From Nocardioides pini (GTDB taxonomy: Bacteria; Actinomycetota; Actinomycetes; Propionibacteriales; Nocardioidaceae): a DNA stretch of 64,000 nt. The notes below the pieces were generated by a model. The model searched no databases and was not told the origin of the DNA. It was given only the letters and a program-made list of their open reading frames with translations. Below are positions 17,139 to 24,939 of this stretch, piece after piece. The stretch's first letter is position 1; each line of letters starts with the position of its first letter. The stretch is taken from contig NZ_JAPPUX010000001.1 of assembly GCF_026712185.1 (NCBI RefSeq), positions 62,001-126,000 of the forward strand, in the 5' to 3' direction. Position numbers and translations under genes: made by a program.

Positions 17139-18752
17139 GTCGACGTGATGCCGGGGGTGACGCTCCGCGAGGCGCTGGAGCTGCCGACCTTCCGCCGTGC
17201 CGCACCCGAGGTCGTCGCCGGCGCCGCCGGGACCGGCCGGGCCATCCGCTGGGTCCACGCGACCGAGCGCCCGGACGTGCGCCAGCTCCTCCGCGAGGGA
17301 GACCTCCTGCTCACCATGGGGACCGGGCTGCCGGGCGACGACGACGCGGCCGGCCTCGTGTCGTTCGTCGACGAGCTCGCGGACGTCGGGAGCGCCGGCG
17401 TGGTCGTCGAGCTCGGTCGGCGGTGGGGGTCCGCCCTGCCCGACGCCCTCGTCGGGGCGTGCGAGCGGCACGGGGTGCCCCTGGTCGTGCTGGCGCGCGA
17501 GACCCGTTTCGCGGCGCTCGCCCAGGAGATCGGCGAGCGCGTCGTCGACCGGCAGCTCGCCGAGCTGCGCGAGGCCCAGCGCGTGCACGAGACCTTCACC
17601 GAGCTCAGCAACGAGCTGGCCGGCCCCGTCGACGTGCTGCGGGCCGTGCAGCGCCTCGCCGACGCGCCCGTGGTCGTGGAGAACGCCCAGCACCGCCCGC
17701 TCGACTACTTCGCCGGTCCCGACGAGGGCGACGGGTTCCTCGACGGCTGGCCCGCGCGCTCGCGCCGCGTCGAGGTCGCGGGGCGCACCGGGTGGGACCC
17801 CGCCAACGGCTGGCTGGTGACCCGGCTCGGGACGACCGACCGGTCGTGGGGGCGGCTGGTGATCGGGTCACCGGAGGCGCCGTCGCAGCGGCTCGTCGCG
17901 GTCGCCGAGCGCGCCGCGTCGGCCCTCGCGCTGCACCGCCTCCACGACCGCGACCGCGGCACCCTCATGCGCCGCACCCACCTCGAGCTGCTGACCGGGC
18001 TGGGCGAGGAGCCCGGCTCCGACGACGTACGACGTCGCTGCGAGCTGGCGGGCTTCCCGGTGCACCGCCGCGGCCTCACCGGTGTCGTGGTGCGCGGCCG
18101 GGTGGGTGCGGTGCCGCAGGTGGACCTCGACGAGGTGGCCGCCACGGTCGTCCGGGCCGCCCATGCGCTCCGCCTGCCGGCGCTGGTGTCGGAGGTCGAG
18201 CGCGACCTGCGCGTGCTGGTCTCGACGTCTCCCGGCGCGGACGCCGACGACCTGGTCGACCGGCTGGCCGCGCGGGTGCTGGCGCACCACGACGTGGTGG
18301 TCGCCGCCGGTCGCACCGCGCCCGACCGCACCGGCGTCGCCCGCACGGTCGCCGAGGCCGGCCAGGTCGCCGACGCGGCACCCCAGGCGCGGCGCGAGCA
18401 GGACCCCGACGTCCACCGCCTCGCCGACCTGCACCTGCGCGGGCTGCTGGCGCTGCTCGGCGAGGACGAGCGTGTCCGGCTCTTCGTCGAGCGCGAGCTC
18501 GGGCCGCTGCAGGAGCACGACCGCGCCGACGGCTCGCGCACCGACCTCCTCGCCGCGCTGCGCGCGCTGGTCCTGCACCCCTCGAGCAAGACCGAGGCGG
18601 CCGCCAGCCTGCACCTGTCGCGAGCCGCGTTCTACGACCGGCTGGCGCGGATCGAGTCGATCCTCGACGCCGACCTCGACGACCCCGACGTCCGGGTCTC
18701 GCTGCACGTCGCCGTCGTGGCAGACGAACTGTTCGGCGGGCGGGCGAAGTGA
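17136..18752 (+). CDS. PucR family transcriptional regulator
   Basis: 538 residues. The N-terminal PucR domain begins MPGVTLREALELPTFRRAAP; a central GGDEF-like/CdaR region follows. The C-terminal PucR helix-turn-helix is ALVLHPSSKTEAAASLHLSR followed by AAFYDRLARIESILD. PucR regulators control purine, GABA and other nitrogen catabolic genes. It is divergent from the mmsA-aminotransferase-oxidase run (107 bp between starts) and co-directional with a cupin and an aminobutyraldehyde-type dehydrogenase, so it is the obvious local regulator of both arms (inference). Start chosen from the leaderless -10 spacing; GTG and ATG codons 3-4 codons downstream are alternatives. Confidence 0.88.
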   Translation: MVDVMPGVTLREALELPTFRRAAPEVVAGAAGTGRAIRWVHATERPDVRQLLREGDLLLTMGTGLPGDDDAAGLVSFVDELADVGSAGVVVELGRRWGSALPDALVGACERHGVPLVVLARETRFAALAQEIGERVVDRQLAELREAQRVHETFTELSNELAGPVDVLRAVQRLADAPVVVENAQHRPLDYFAGPDEGDGFLDGWPARSRRVEVAGRTGWDPANGWLVTRLGTTDRSWGRLVIGSPEAPSQRLVAVAERAASALALHRLHDRDRGTLMRRTHLELLTGLGEEPGSDDVRRRCELAGFPVHRRGLTGVVVRGRVGAVPQVDLDEVAATVVRAAHALRLPALVSEVERDLRVLVSTSPGADADDLVDRLAARVLAHHDVVVAAGRTAPDRTGVARTVAEAGQVADAAPQARREQDPDVHRLADLHLRGLLALLGEDERVRLFVERELGPLQEHDRADGSRTDLLAALRALVLHPSSKTEAAASLHLSRAAFYDRLARIESILDADLDDPDVRVSLHVAVVADELFGGRAK

Positions 18753-18802
18753 CGACAGATCGTCGGGCCGCCGGTGCCGTCCGGCTCGGCACGATGCTGG
18801 AC

Positions 18803-19141
18803 ATGACCCGTGTGACCACCCGGCTCCTGGACGTCGCCGCCAGCGTGCCGACCACCCCGCTCGACCCCGGCACCGTCGTCGACGGTGCGCCGGAGGCCGG
18901 CTCGCGCGCGCTGGCCGCGGTCTCCGGCGTCGAGGTCGGGGTGTGGGAGATGACCCCGGGCACGGCGACCGACGTCGAGGTCGACGAGGTGTTCGTCGTG
19001 CTCTCCGGCTGCGGGACGGTGTCCTTCGACGACGACGGCGAGCAGGTCGAGCTCGCGCCCGGCAGCGTCGTACGCCTGCGGGCGGGCGAGCGCACCACCT
19101 GGGTCGTCCGCGAGACCATCCGCAAGATCTACGTCGCCTGA
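18803..19141 (+). CDS. Small cupin-domain protein
   Basis: 112 residues with one cupin barrel: GVEVGVWEMTPGTATDVEVDEVFVVLSG (motif 1 region) and LAPGSVVRLRAGERTTWVV (motif 2 region). Metal-binding histidines of classical cupins are largely replaced, so it resembles the EutQ/ethanolamine-type cupin group that is often found in amine catabolic loci. It sits 50 bp after the pucR-like gene and 27 bp before the aldehyde dehydrogenase, probably in one transcript. Start uncertain: an ATG three codons upstream (MLDMTRV) is in frame, and a CAnnnT box is placed 7 nt before the chosen ATG. Confidence 0.8.
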   Translation: MTRVTTRLLDVAASVPTTPLDPGTVVDGAPEAGSRALAAVSGVEVGVWEMTPGTATDVEVDEVFVVLSGCGTVSFDDDGEQVELAPGSVVRLRAGERTTWVVRETIRKIYVA

Positions 19142-19168
19142 CCCGAGCCCGAAGGACCGAGGACCGAG

Positions 19169-20605
19169 ATGACCGACCGCACCGAGACCATCCGCAACTT
19201 CATCGACGGCGAGCTCGTGGCCTCGGCGGCCACCGACTTCATCGAGCTCGTCGACCCGGTGACCGGCGAGCGCGACGGGCGTTCGCCGATCTCGACGCAC
19301 GAGGAGGTCGACCGGGCCTACGCCGCCGCCGAGCGCGCGTCGGCCGCGTGGAAGCGGCTCACCCCCGGGGCGCGGCAGGCGTACCTCCTCGACCTCGCCA
19401 CCGCGATCGCCGACCGCCGCGACGAGATCAGCGCGGTGCAGGCCCGCGACACCGGCCAGCCGGTGCGCTACATCGCGAGCGAGGAGGTCGACCAGGGCGT
19501 CGACCAGCTGCGCTTCTTCGCCGGGGCCGCCCGGCTGCTCGAGGGGAAGTCGTCGGGGGAGTACCTCGAGGGCCACACCTCGGCCATCCGGCGCGAGCCC
19601 ATCGGTGTCGTCGGGCAGGTGACGCCGTGGAACTACCCGTTCGCCATGGCGATCTGGAAGGTGGCGCCCGCGCTGGCCGCCGGCAACACCGTCGTGCTCA
19701 AGCCCAGCGACACCACGCCCCGCTCCACCGTGCTGCTGGCCGAGATCGCCGGCGCGATCCTGCCGCCCGGCGTGCTCAACGTCGTCAACGGCGACGCCTC
19801 GACCGGTCGCCACCTCGTCGAGCACCCCACCCCCGGGCTGGTCGCGATCACGGGCTCCGTCCGGGCGGGCACGGAGGTCGCCCTGTCGGCGGCGAAGTCG
19901 CTCAAGCGCGTGCACCTCGAGCTCGGCGGCAAGGCGCCCGTGGTCGTGATGCCGGACGCGGACCTGCCGCGCGCCGCGGAGATGGTCGCCGCGGCCGCCT
20001 ACTTCAACGCCGGCCAGGACTGCACCGCCGCCACCCGCGTCATCGCGCACAGCAGCGTCCACGACGAGCTCGTCGACCTGCTCGTGAAGGCCGCGGAGGG
20101 GACCAGGCCCGGTGCGCCGTCGGACGAGGGCGCGGACTACGGCCCGCTGAACAACGCCGCCCACCTCGCCAAGGTCGAGGGATTCCTCGCGGAGCTGCCC
20201 GGTCACGCGACCGTCCGCACCGGTGGGAGCCGGCACGGCGAGGCGGGCTTCTTCTTCGCCCCGACCGTCGTCACCGGCGTGCGCCAGGACGACCGCATCG
20301 TGCAGGAGGAGGTCTTCGGGCCGGTGCTGACGGTGCAGTCCTTCGACGAGGAGGCCGACGCGGTCGCGATGGCCAACGGGGTGCCGTACGGCCTGGCCGC
20401 CAGCGTCTGGACCCGCGACGTCGGCGTCGCCGACCGGCTCACCCGCGAGCTCGACTTCGGCTGCGTGTGGGTCAACACCCACATCCCGTTTGTGTCCGAG
20501 ATGCCGCACGGTGGCTTCGGGTCCTCCGGCTACGGCAAGGACCTGTCGGGCTACGGCTTCGACGACTACACGCGGATCAAGCACGTGATGACGGCCCACT
20601 ACTGA
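19169..20605 (+). CDS. Aldehyde dehydrogenase, gamma-aminobutyraldehyde/betaine-aldehyde type
   Basis: 478 residues, normal length for a tetrameric NAD-dependent ALDH. Oxyanion Asn is in VTPWNYPFAMAIWK, general base Glu in HLELGGKAPVV, nucleophile Cys in FNAGQDCTAATRV; the C-terminal block ends GFGSSGYGKDLSGYGFDDYT. The Tyr-rich PWNYPFAMAIWK segment and the C-terminus are typical of gamma-aminobutyraldehyde dehydrogenases, which convert 4-aminobutanal (from putrescine) to GABA. GAGGACCGAG precedes the ATG. Together with the amine oxidase, aminotransferase and MmsA it supports a polyamine or omega-amino-acid catabolic role. The stop overlaps the convergent carboxymuconolactone decarboxylase-like gene by 7 bp. 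Confidence 0.85.
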   Translation: MTDRTETIRNFIDGELVASAATDFIELVDPVTGERDGRSPISTHEEVDRAYAAAERASAAWKRLTPGARQAYLLDLATAIADRRDEISAVQARDTGQPVRYIASEEVDQGVDQLRFFAGAARLLEGKSSGEYLEGHTSAIRREPIGVVGQVTPWNYPFAMAIWKVAPALAAGNTVVLKPSDTTPRSTVLLAEIAGAILPPGVLNVVNGDASTGRHLVEHPTPGLVAITGSVRAGTEVALSAAKSLKRVHLELGGKAPVVVMPDADLPRAAEMVAAAAYFNAGQDCTAATRVIAHSSVHDELVDLLVKAAEGTRPGAPSDEGADYGPLNNAAHLAKVEGFLAELPGHATVRTGGSRHGEAGFFFAPTVVTGVRQDDRIVQEEVFGPVLTVQSFDEEADAVAMANGVPYGLAASVWTRDVGVADRLTRELDFGCVWVNTHIPFVSEMPHGGFGSSGYGKDLSGYGFDDYTRIKHVMTAHY

Positions 20606-21186
20606 GCCGTCGACTGCTCCTCGGGCACGCCGACGTCGAACACGTCGAGCAGCTGGGCGAGGGTCCGGTAGTAGCCCACCAGCACGACCAGCTCGGTGAC
20701 GGTGGTCGTGCCCAGCACGTCGGCGTACGCGGCGTAGGTGGCGTCGTCCATGGCCGCCGGCCTCCCGGCCGCGAGCAGCCGGCGGCACAGGTCGTCGGCG
20801 GCGGCCTCGCGCGGGTCGACCGGCGAGAACGAACCGTCCGCGATCGCGGCCAGCTCGTCGTCCGACAGCCCGACGGCCCGGCCCACCCGCTCGTGGGCGA
20901 ACGCCTCGAACGTGCTGCCGGTCCCGGCGGCCACGGTGAGGACGGCGATCTCCCGGACCCGGTCGGTGAGGCCGGTGGCGTACCGCAGCGCCGTGCCCAG
21001 CTCCTGCAGCCGGGATCCGAGCGCCGGCTCGTGGAGCATGATCCCGAACGGCCCGGTCAGCGACCCGTCGTCGTGCTCCAGCGGGAAGTGCTGGGGCCCG
21101 GTGCCCCGCGGGCCGCCGACGATCCGCTCCCGCAGCGCGCGCTGCTCGTCGGTCAGGTCGGCGGGCGTGAGGCGCGGCAGGCGCAC
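20599..21186 (-). CDS. Carboxymuconolactone decarboxylase-like (AhpD-fold) protein
   Basis: 195 residues. The central helices LTDRVREIAVLTVAAGTGST and AFAHERVGRAVGLSDDELAA carry the pattern of the CMD/AhpD family, but the CxxC redox pair of AhpD is absent (no Cys in the active helix), so peroxidase activity is unlikely. C-terminal helices TVTELVVLVGYYRTLAQLLDV complete the fold. Members without the CxxC include 4-carboxymuconolactone decarboxylases and many uncharacterised proteins. Not obviously linked to neighbours; convergent with the aldehyde dehydrogenase. Confidence 0.82.
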   Translation of the reverse strand: MRLPRLTPADLTDEQRALRERIVGGPRGTGPQHFPLEHDDGSLTGPFGIMLHEPALGSRLQELGTALRYATGLTDRVREIAVLTVAAGTGSTFEAFAHERVGRAVGLSDDELAAIADGSFSPVDPREAAADDLCRRLLAAGRPAAMDDATYAAYADVLGTTTVTELVVLVGYYRTLAQLLDVFDVGVPEEQSTAQ

Positions 21187-21269
21187 GGATCCTCCTGTGG
21201 ACGCGGTCGTTGGTCGCGAAGGTACCCGCGGGAGAAGGTGGGCTGCCGGTCGTCGGGCATCCTTGGGGC

Positions 21270-21668
21270 ATGCGCTTCACCGAGCACGAGCTGACCGTCG
21301 CCGTCACCGCCGCCGCCAAGATCGTGGCCGGCGGCAAGATCGGCAAGCGCGGCAAGGGCGAGGAGAAGTGGGAGGCGATGAGCAAGATCGACCGCTACCA
21401 CCTCCTCGAGGCCGTGGGCAGCCAGGTGCTGCCGGTGCTGCTCGCCCTGCCCGACGTGGACGTGCCCGCCGGCACCCGCCCGACCTTCACCGACGCCCAG
21501 ATCGCGGAGGCGGTGGAGCAGACGCTCGGCGAGAGCGGGGTCGGCCGGCTGCGCCAGAAGGTCGCGGTCGCCGCCCGCCTGACGCTCGTGCGCACGGCGC
21601 TCGCGCAGCTCCCGGTCCGCCAGGACCCGGACGCGCTGGTGGTGCCGGACTCCCTCGACGACCTGTGA
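21270..21668 (+). CDS. Conserved hypothetical protein
   Basis: 132 residues, mixed alpha/beta with a lysine/glycine-rich N-terminal loop (IVAGGKIGKRGKGEEKWEAM) followed by helices, and ending ALVVPDSLDDL. No signal peptide or membrane helix. Codon use matches the surroundings and the frame is uninterrupted. The ATG is chosen because the protein-like sequence begins MRFTEHELTVAV; a CATCCT box six bases upstream may be a leaderless -10 variant. I do not recognise a family. Confidence 0.7.
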   Translation: MRFTEHELTVAVTAAAKIVAGGKIGKRGKGEEKWEAMSKIDRYHLLEAVGSQVLPVLLALPDVDVPAGTRPTFTDAQIAEAVEQTLGESGVGRLRQKVAVAARLTLVRTALAQLPVRQDPDALVVPDSLDDL

Positions 21669-21690
21669 CCCGGACCACGGTCGCGCGAAC

Positions 21691-21709
21691 CCTGAGGACG
21701 GCCCTCAGG
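21691..21709. promoter_or_regulatory. Perfect 7-bp inverted repeat before the SurA-like gene
   Basis: CCTGAGG-ACGGC-CCTCAGG lies 23 bp after the previous stop and over the -35 region of the following leaderless promoter. It could be an operator or a weak terminator; no T-run follows. Confidence 0.4.
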
Positions 21710-21718
21710 TTCGGTGCG

Positions 21719-21735
21719 TACCGTCGACGGCGATG
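21719..21735 (+). promoter_or_regulatory. Leaderless promoter of the SurA-like lipoprotein gene
   Basis: TACCGT (21719-21724), 8 nt, then ATG. Supports the first of two in-frame ATGs (MTHTM). Confidence 0.45.
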
Positions 21736-22542
21736 ACTCACACGATGACCTCCCTGTTCAGCTCGCGCGCACGCACGGCCCTCGGCGCCCTGTCGGTCGC
21801 CGCCGTGCTCACCCTCTCCGCCTGCGGCGGCTCGGACTCCTCGGACTCCGACGCCGGCAAGGACGCCTCGTCGAGCGCCTCGCCGTCGGCGAGTGGCTCC
21901 GAGGGGGCGGACGGCGCCTCCGAGGGCCCGCAGCCCGACCTCGACGCGATCCCCGACGTCGTGGCCGAGGTCAACGGCGAGCAGGTGACCAAGGAGGAGT
22001 TCGTCCCGATCTACGAGGCGGCGTTCCAGCAGGCGGCGGCGCAGGCGCAGATGGGCGGCGAGGGTCCCGACGAGGAGGCGCTGCGCAAGCAGACCGCCGA
22101 CAACCTCGTGGACACCGAGCTGCTCCTGCAGGAGGCCGAGTCCCGTGGGCTCGAGGTGTCCGACGAGGCGGTCGACGCCGAGCTCACCGACCTCGCCGAG
22201 CAGAACGGCATGAAGTCGGCCGACGAGCTGCTGAAGGCCGTCGAGGCGCAGGGCGTCAGCGCCGACCAGGCGCGCCAGCAGGTCGAGACGCAGGCGATGG
22301 TCGAGGCTCTCGTCGAGGACGAGAACGGCTCGATCGAGCCGACCGACAAGGAGCTCCGCACGCTCTACGCGCAGGTCAAGAAGCAGCAGGCCGCCTCCGG
22401 CGGTGGTGGCCAGGAAATCCCGCCGTTCGCCCAGGTGCGTGACCAGCTCGCCGAGCAGGCGTCGAGCCAGGAGGTCGGCAAGGTCGCCACCGGGCTGGTG
22501 GAGGACCTCCGCAAGGACGCGGACATCACCATCAACCTCTGA
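21733..22542 (+). CDS. SurA N-terminal domain-like lipoprotein (foldase/chaperone)
   Basis: 269 residues. A type II signal peptide ends in the lipobox LSAC with Cys31 as lipid site, followed by a Ser/Asp-rich linker (about 32-72) and then a SurA_N-type helical chaperone domain: VVAEVNGEQVTKEEFVPIYE, LVDTELLLQEAESRGLEVSD and EVGKVATGLVEDLRKDADI at the end. No parvulin peptidyl-prolyl isomerase domain is visible, so it is a chaperone-only version. It should sit on the outer face of the membrane and help fold secreted proteins. Its stop codon abuts the convergent hydrolase stop (TGATCA shared centre). Confidence 0.85.
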   Translation: MTHTMTSLFSSRARTALGALSVAAVLTLSACGGSDSSDSDAGKDASSSASPSASGSEGADGASEGPQPDLDAIPDVVAEVNGEQVTKEEFVPIYEAAFQQAAAQAQMGGEGPDEEALRKQTADNLVDTELLLQEAESRGLEVSDEAVDAELTDLAEQNGMKSADELLKAVEAQGVSADQARQQVETQAMVEALVEDENGSIEPTDKELRTLYAQVKKQQAASGGGGQEIPPFAQVRDQLAEQASSQEVGKVATGLVEDLRKDADITINL

Positions 22543-23379
22543 TCAGTCCGTCGCGAGGAATCCCGCCAGCAGGTGGCGGAACGCCGACGGCTGCTCGACG
22601 GGCGGCGCGTGGCCGCACCGGCCGAAGGCGTGGAGCCGTACGTCGGCGAGGTGCTCGAGCAGCGGCAGCGCGGCGGTCCGCAGCGGCGTGAGCCGGTCCT
22701 GCGCGCCGTGGACCAGCAGCACGGGGGCCCGGACGTCGTTGAGGGTGGCCGCGGACAGGGTGAGGTCGTCGACCCACCGCGTCCGGGGGACGGGGAACAT
22801 GGCGGCGAAGGACCGTGCCCCGGCCTCCATCGCCCGGGCCCGCGCGGTCACGGCCTCGTCGGTGACGAGCGAGGGGTCGTGGAAGAGGCGGCCGAGCATG
22901 TCACGGGCGCCGTCGGGGCCCGGGACCGCAGCCCACACGGCGTTGAGGTCGTGGGAGAGCCCCGCGCCGGGTGCGCCCATCGTCGCCACCGCGACGACGC
23001 GGGTGACCTGGCGCGGGCGCGCAGCAGCCAGGGCGAGCGCGACCGCGCCCCCCATGGAGTGACCGACGACGGCGTACGACGTCTCGCCGAGCGCGTCCAT
23101 GAGGCCGGCCGCCTGCTCGGTCCACTGCCGTAGTCCGCCGGTGGTCCCGGGTGGCAGCGGAGTGCGACCGAACCCGGCCTGGTCGGGTGCGACCACGCGG
23201 TGCGAGCCGGCGAGCGCCAGGGCGGTGGTCGTCCATGCCCCGGTCCCCGTGGTGCCGGGCCCGGAGCCGTGCAGCAGCAGCACCGCGGGCCCGGTGCCGG
23301 CCTCGGTGACGTGCACCGGACTGCCGGCGACCTCGACGCTGCGGTGCTGGAGCACCGCAGCGTCGGTGGCCGTGGTCAT
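22543..23379 (-). CDS. Alpha/beta hydrolase (MhpC/BphD-like)
   Basis: 278 residues. Oxyanion block LLLHGSGPG, nucleophile elbow GHSMGGAVALALA, acid in LLVHGAQDRLTPL, and His in GRCGHAPPVEQPSAF. HGSGPG is typical of meta-cleavage-product (C-C bond) hydrolases, although many esterases share it. It overlaps the upstream DJ-1/PfpI gene by four bases (ATGA), so the two are translated together. A candidate operator shared with the alcohol dehydrogenase locus lies upstream of the pair. Substrate unknown. Confidence 0.85.
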   Translation of the reverse strand: MTTATDAAVLQHRSVEVAGSPVHVTEAGTGPAVLLLHGSGPGTTGTGAWTTTALALAGSHRVVAPDQAGFGRTPLPPGTTGGLRQWTEQAAGLMDALGETSYAVVGHSMGGAVALALAAARPRQVTRVVAVATMGAPGAGLSHDLNAVWAAVPGPDGARDMLGRLFHDPSLVTDEAVTARARAMEAGARSFAAMFPVPRTRWVDDLTLSAATLNDVRAPVLLVHGAQDRLTPLRTAALPLLEHLADVRLHAFGRCGHAPPVEQPSAFRHLLAGFLATD

Positions 23380-23945
23380 GCCGACGCGTCGCCGATGGAC
23401 TTGTCGAAGACGTCCATCATGGCGCGACCGAACTGCGGCATGTCGGGCCAGCCGCGGCAGGAGACGAGGTTGCCGTCCACGCAGTCGGGTGCGTCGATGA
23501 CCGTCGCTCCGGCGTTCTCCATGTCACCGGTGATGGGCGGGAAGCACGCGGTCCTGCGGCCCTTCAGGAGTCCGTAGACCGCGGGGACCTGCGCGCCGTG
23601 GCACACCAGGGCGATGGGCAGGTCGCGGGCGAAGAAGTGCTCGGTGATGCGGCGCACGTCGGCGTCGACGCGGATCCACTCGGGAGCCCGGCCGCCGGGG
23701 ATGATCAGGGCGTCGTAGCGCTCCACGTCGACCTCGGCCCAGGTGAGGTCCACCGGCAGCTTGCGACCGTTCTTCTCGACGTAGGCGTCGCAGTTGGGGT
23801 CGAACTCGTGGATCACGAGCTGGATGTCCCGCGTCGTCAGCGAGGCGACGTCGACGTCCCAGCCGCCCTCCTGCACGCGGTAGTAGGGATACATCGTGTC
23901 GAGCTCCTCGGCGGCGTCGCCGGTCATGAGCAGTGCTCTGGGCAC
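23376..23945 (-). CDS. DJ-1/PfpI family protein
   Basis: 189 residues of the DJ-1/PfpI (class I glutamine amidotransferase-like) fold. The nucleophile Cys is in PIALVCHGAQVPAVYG with His next to it; YDALIIPGGRAPEWIR is the family's PGG block. It lacks the C-terminal part of catalase-type members. Possible roles are glyoxalase III-like or nitrile-hydratase-like chemistry, or none; not decidable. The GTG (MPRALLMTGDAAEELDT) is chosen because GAGGAG lies six bases upstream. It is the first gene of a two-gene minus-strand unit with the hydrolase. Confidence 0.85.
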   Translation of the reverse strand: MPRALLMTGDAAEELDTMYPYYRVQEGGWDVDVASLTTRDIQLVIHEFDPNCDAYVEKNGRKLPVDLTWAEVDVERYDALIIPGGRAPEWIRVDADVRRITEHFFARDLPIALVCHGAQVPAVYGLLKGRRTACFPPITGDMENAGATVIDAPDCVDGNLVSCRGWPDMPQFGRAMMDVFDKSIGDASA

Positions 23946-23983
23946 CTTGGTCTCCTCGCACTCTGGGGCGGGTGGCTGATGAT

Positions 23984-24006
23984 CCAATCGGATCCGATCG
24001 GATCGG
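23984..24006. promoter_or_regulatory. Candidate GntR operator upstream of the DJ-1/hydrolase unit
   Basis: Contains CCAATCGGATC (23984-23994), which recurs at 24863, and the perfect 12-bp palindrome ATCGGATCCGAT (23987-23998), followed by another GATCGG. It lies about 40 bp upstream of the DJ-1 start. Assignment to the neighbouring GntR regulator is inference. Confidence 0.5.
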
Positions 24007-24026
24007 GTGTGCTCAGAATCACGTGC

Positions 24027-24791
24027 TCAGGTGGCCTCGTCAAGGCCCTGTCCGGACCGGCCGGACTCCTCGGACTCGTCGAAGAGCCGTCGGAAGCGGT
24101 CGCGCGAGAGCAGGATGTGGCGGCGCATCGCGTACGCCGCCGCGTCGGGGTCGCGAGCGGCGATGGCGCCGAGCACCTCCTCGTGCTCGCCCATCGCCAG
24201 GAACGTCACCTCCGCGTCGTAGAGCAGCCGGAAGAGGTGCACGTGCGTGTGCAGACGCGCGAGCGCCTCGCGCACCACCTGGTTGCCGGCGCTGTCGGCC
24301 ACGAGGTCGTGGAAGGCGGCGTCGCGCAGGCCGAAGGCGCCGTAGGCCGCGTGGCGGTCGCCCTCGACCAGCTCGGCCATCTCGTCGATCATCCGCCGCA
24401 GGCCGCTGACCTGCTCGGACGACGCGCGCTCCGCCGCGTGGCGGGCGGCCGCGGGCTCGAGGAGGAGGCGGATCTCCACCATGTCCTCGAAGCGCTCGCG
24501 GGTGATCTGGGGCGGGATCCGGTAACCGGCGTGAGGCACGCGGACCACCAGGCCGTCGGCCTCCATCCGGTTGAGCGCGTCGCGGATCGGGGTCTGGGAC
24601 ACGCGCAGCTCGCGCGCCAGCGCATCGATCGTCACCCGCGAGCCCGGCTCGATGCGCAACGACATCAGCTGCGCGAGCAGGGTGTCGTAGACCTCGTCGG
24701 CCAGCCGCCCCCGCGTGCGGTCCACCCGGAGGCCCCCGTCCGTCGCCCGCGCGAGCGTCGTGTCGGGCCGACCCGTCGTCGCCTCGTCCAT
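24027..24791 (-). CDS. GntR family transcriptional regulator, FadR/FCD subfamily
   Basis: 254 residues. The N-terminal winged HTH is LADEVYDTLLAQLMSLRIEP followed by IDALARELRVSQTPIRDALN, RMEADGLVV, and the wing PHAGYRIPP. The C-terminal FCD domain has the metal-binding pattern (AAFHDLVADSAGN, HTHVHLFRLL, EHEEVLGAI, RRHILLSRDRF). FCD regulators are usually repressors relieved by an organic acid or sugar acid. A ribosome site (GGGAAAGGGACC) precedes the ATG. Divergent from the alcohol dehydrogenase-transporter operon, with candidate operator copies on both sides of the gene, so autoregulation plus control of both flanking units is likely (inference). Confidence 0.9.
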   Translation of the reverse strand: MDEATTGRPDTTLARATDGGLRVDRTRGRLADEVYDTLLAQLMSLRIEPGSRVTIDALARELRVSQTPIRDALNRMEADGLVVRVPHAGYRIPPQITRERFEDMVEIRLLLEPAAARHAAERASSEQVSGLRRMIDEMAELVEGDRHAAYGAFGLRDAAFHDLVADSAGNQVVREALARLHTHVHLFRLLYDAEVTFLAMGEHEEVLGAIAARDPDAAAYAMRRHILLSRDRFRRLFDESEESGRSGQGLDEAT

Positions 24792-24862
24792 GCCGGTCCC
24801 TTTCCCGCGTGTCGTGCCCGGACCTGTTGACAGCGCCCGGTGTGGTGGCTCATGCTCTCGCA

Positions 24863-24885
24863 CCAATCGGATCGTATAGGAAATG
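24863..24885. promoter_or_regulatory. Candidate GntR operator between gntR and the alcohol dehydrogenase gene
   Basis: CCAATCGGATC (24863-24873) repeats the 11-mer found upstream of the DJ-1 gene; it continues into GTATAGGAAAT, which resembles the GTATAC-like core of FCD operators. Located 67 bp before the alcohol dehydrogenase ATG and 72 bp from the gntR start. Confidence 0.5.
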
Positions 24886-24939
24886 GGTCCGGTCGCAAGC
24901 CATCTGCCGGTCCGGCACCCTTCACGACACGGAGACCCC

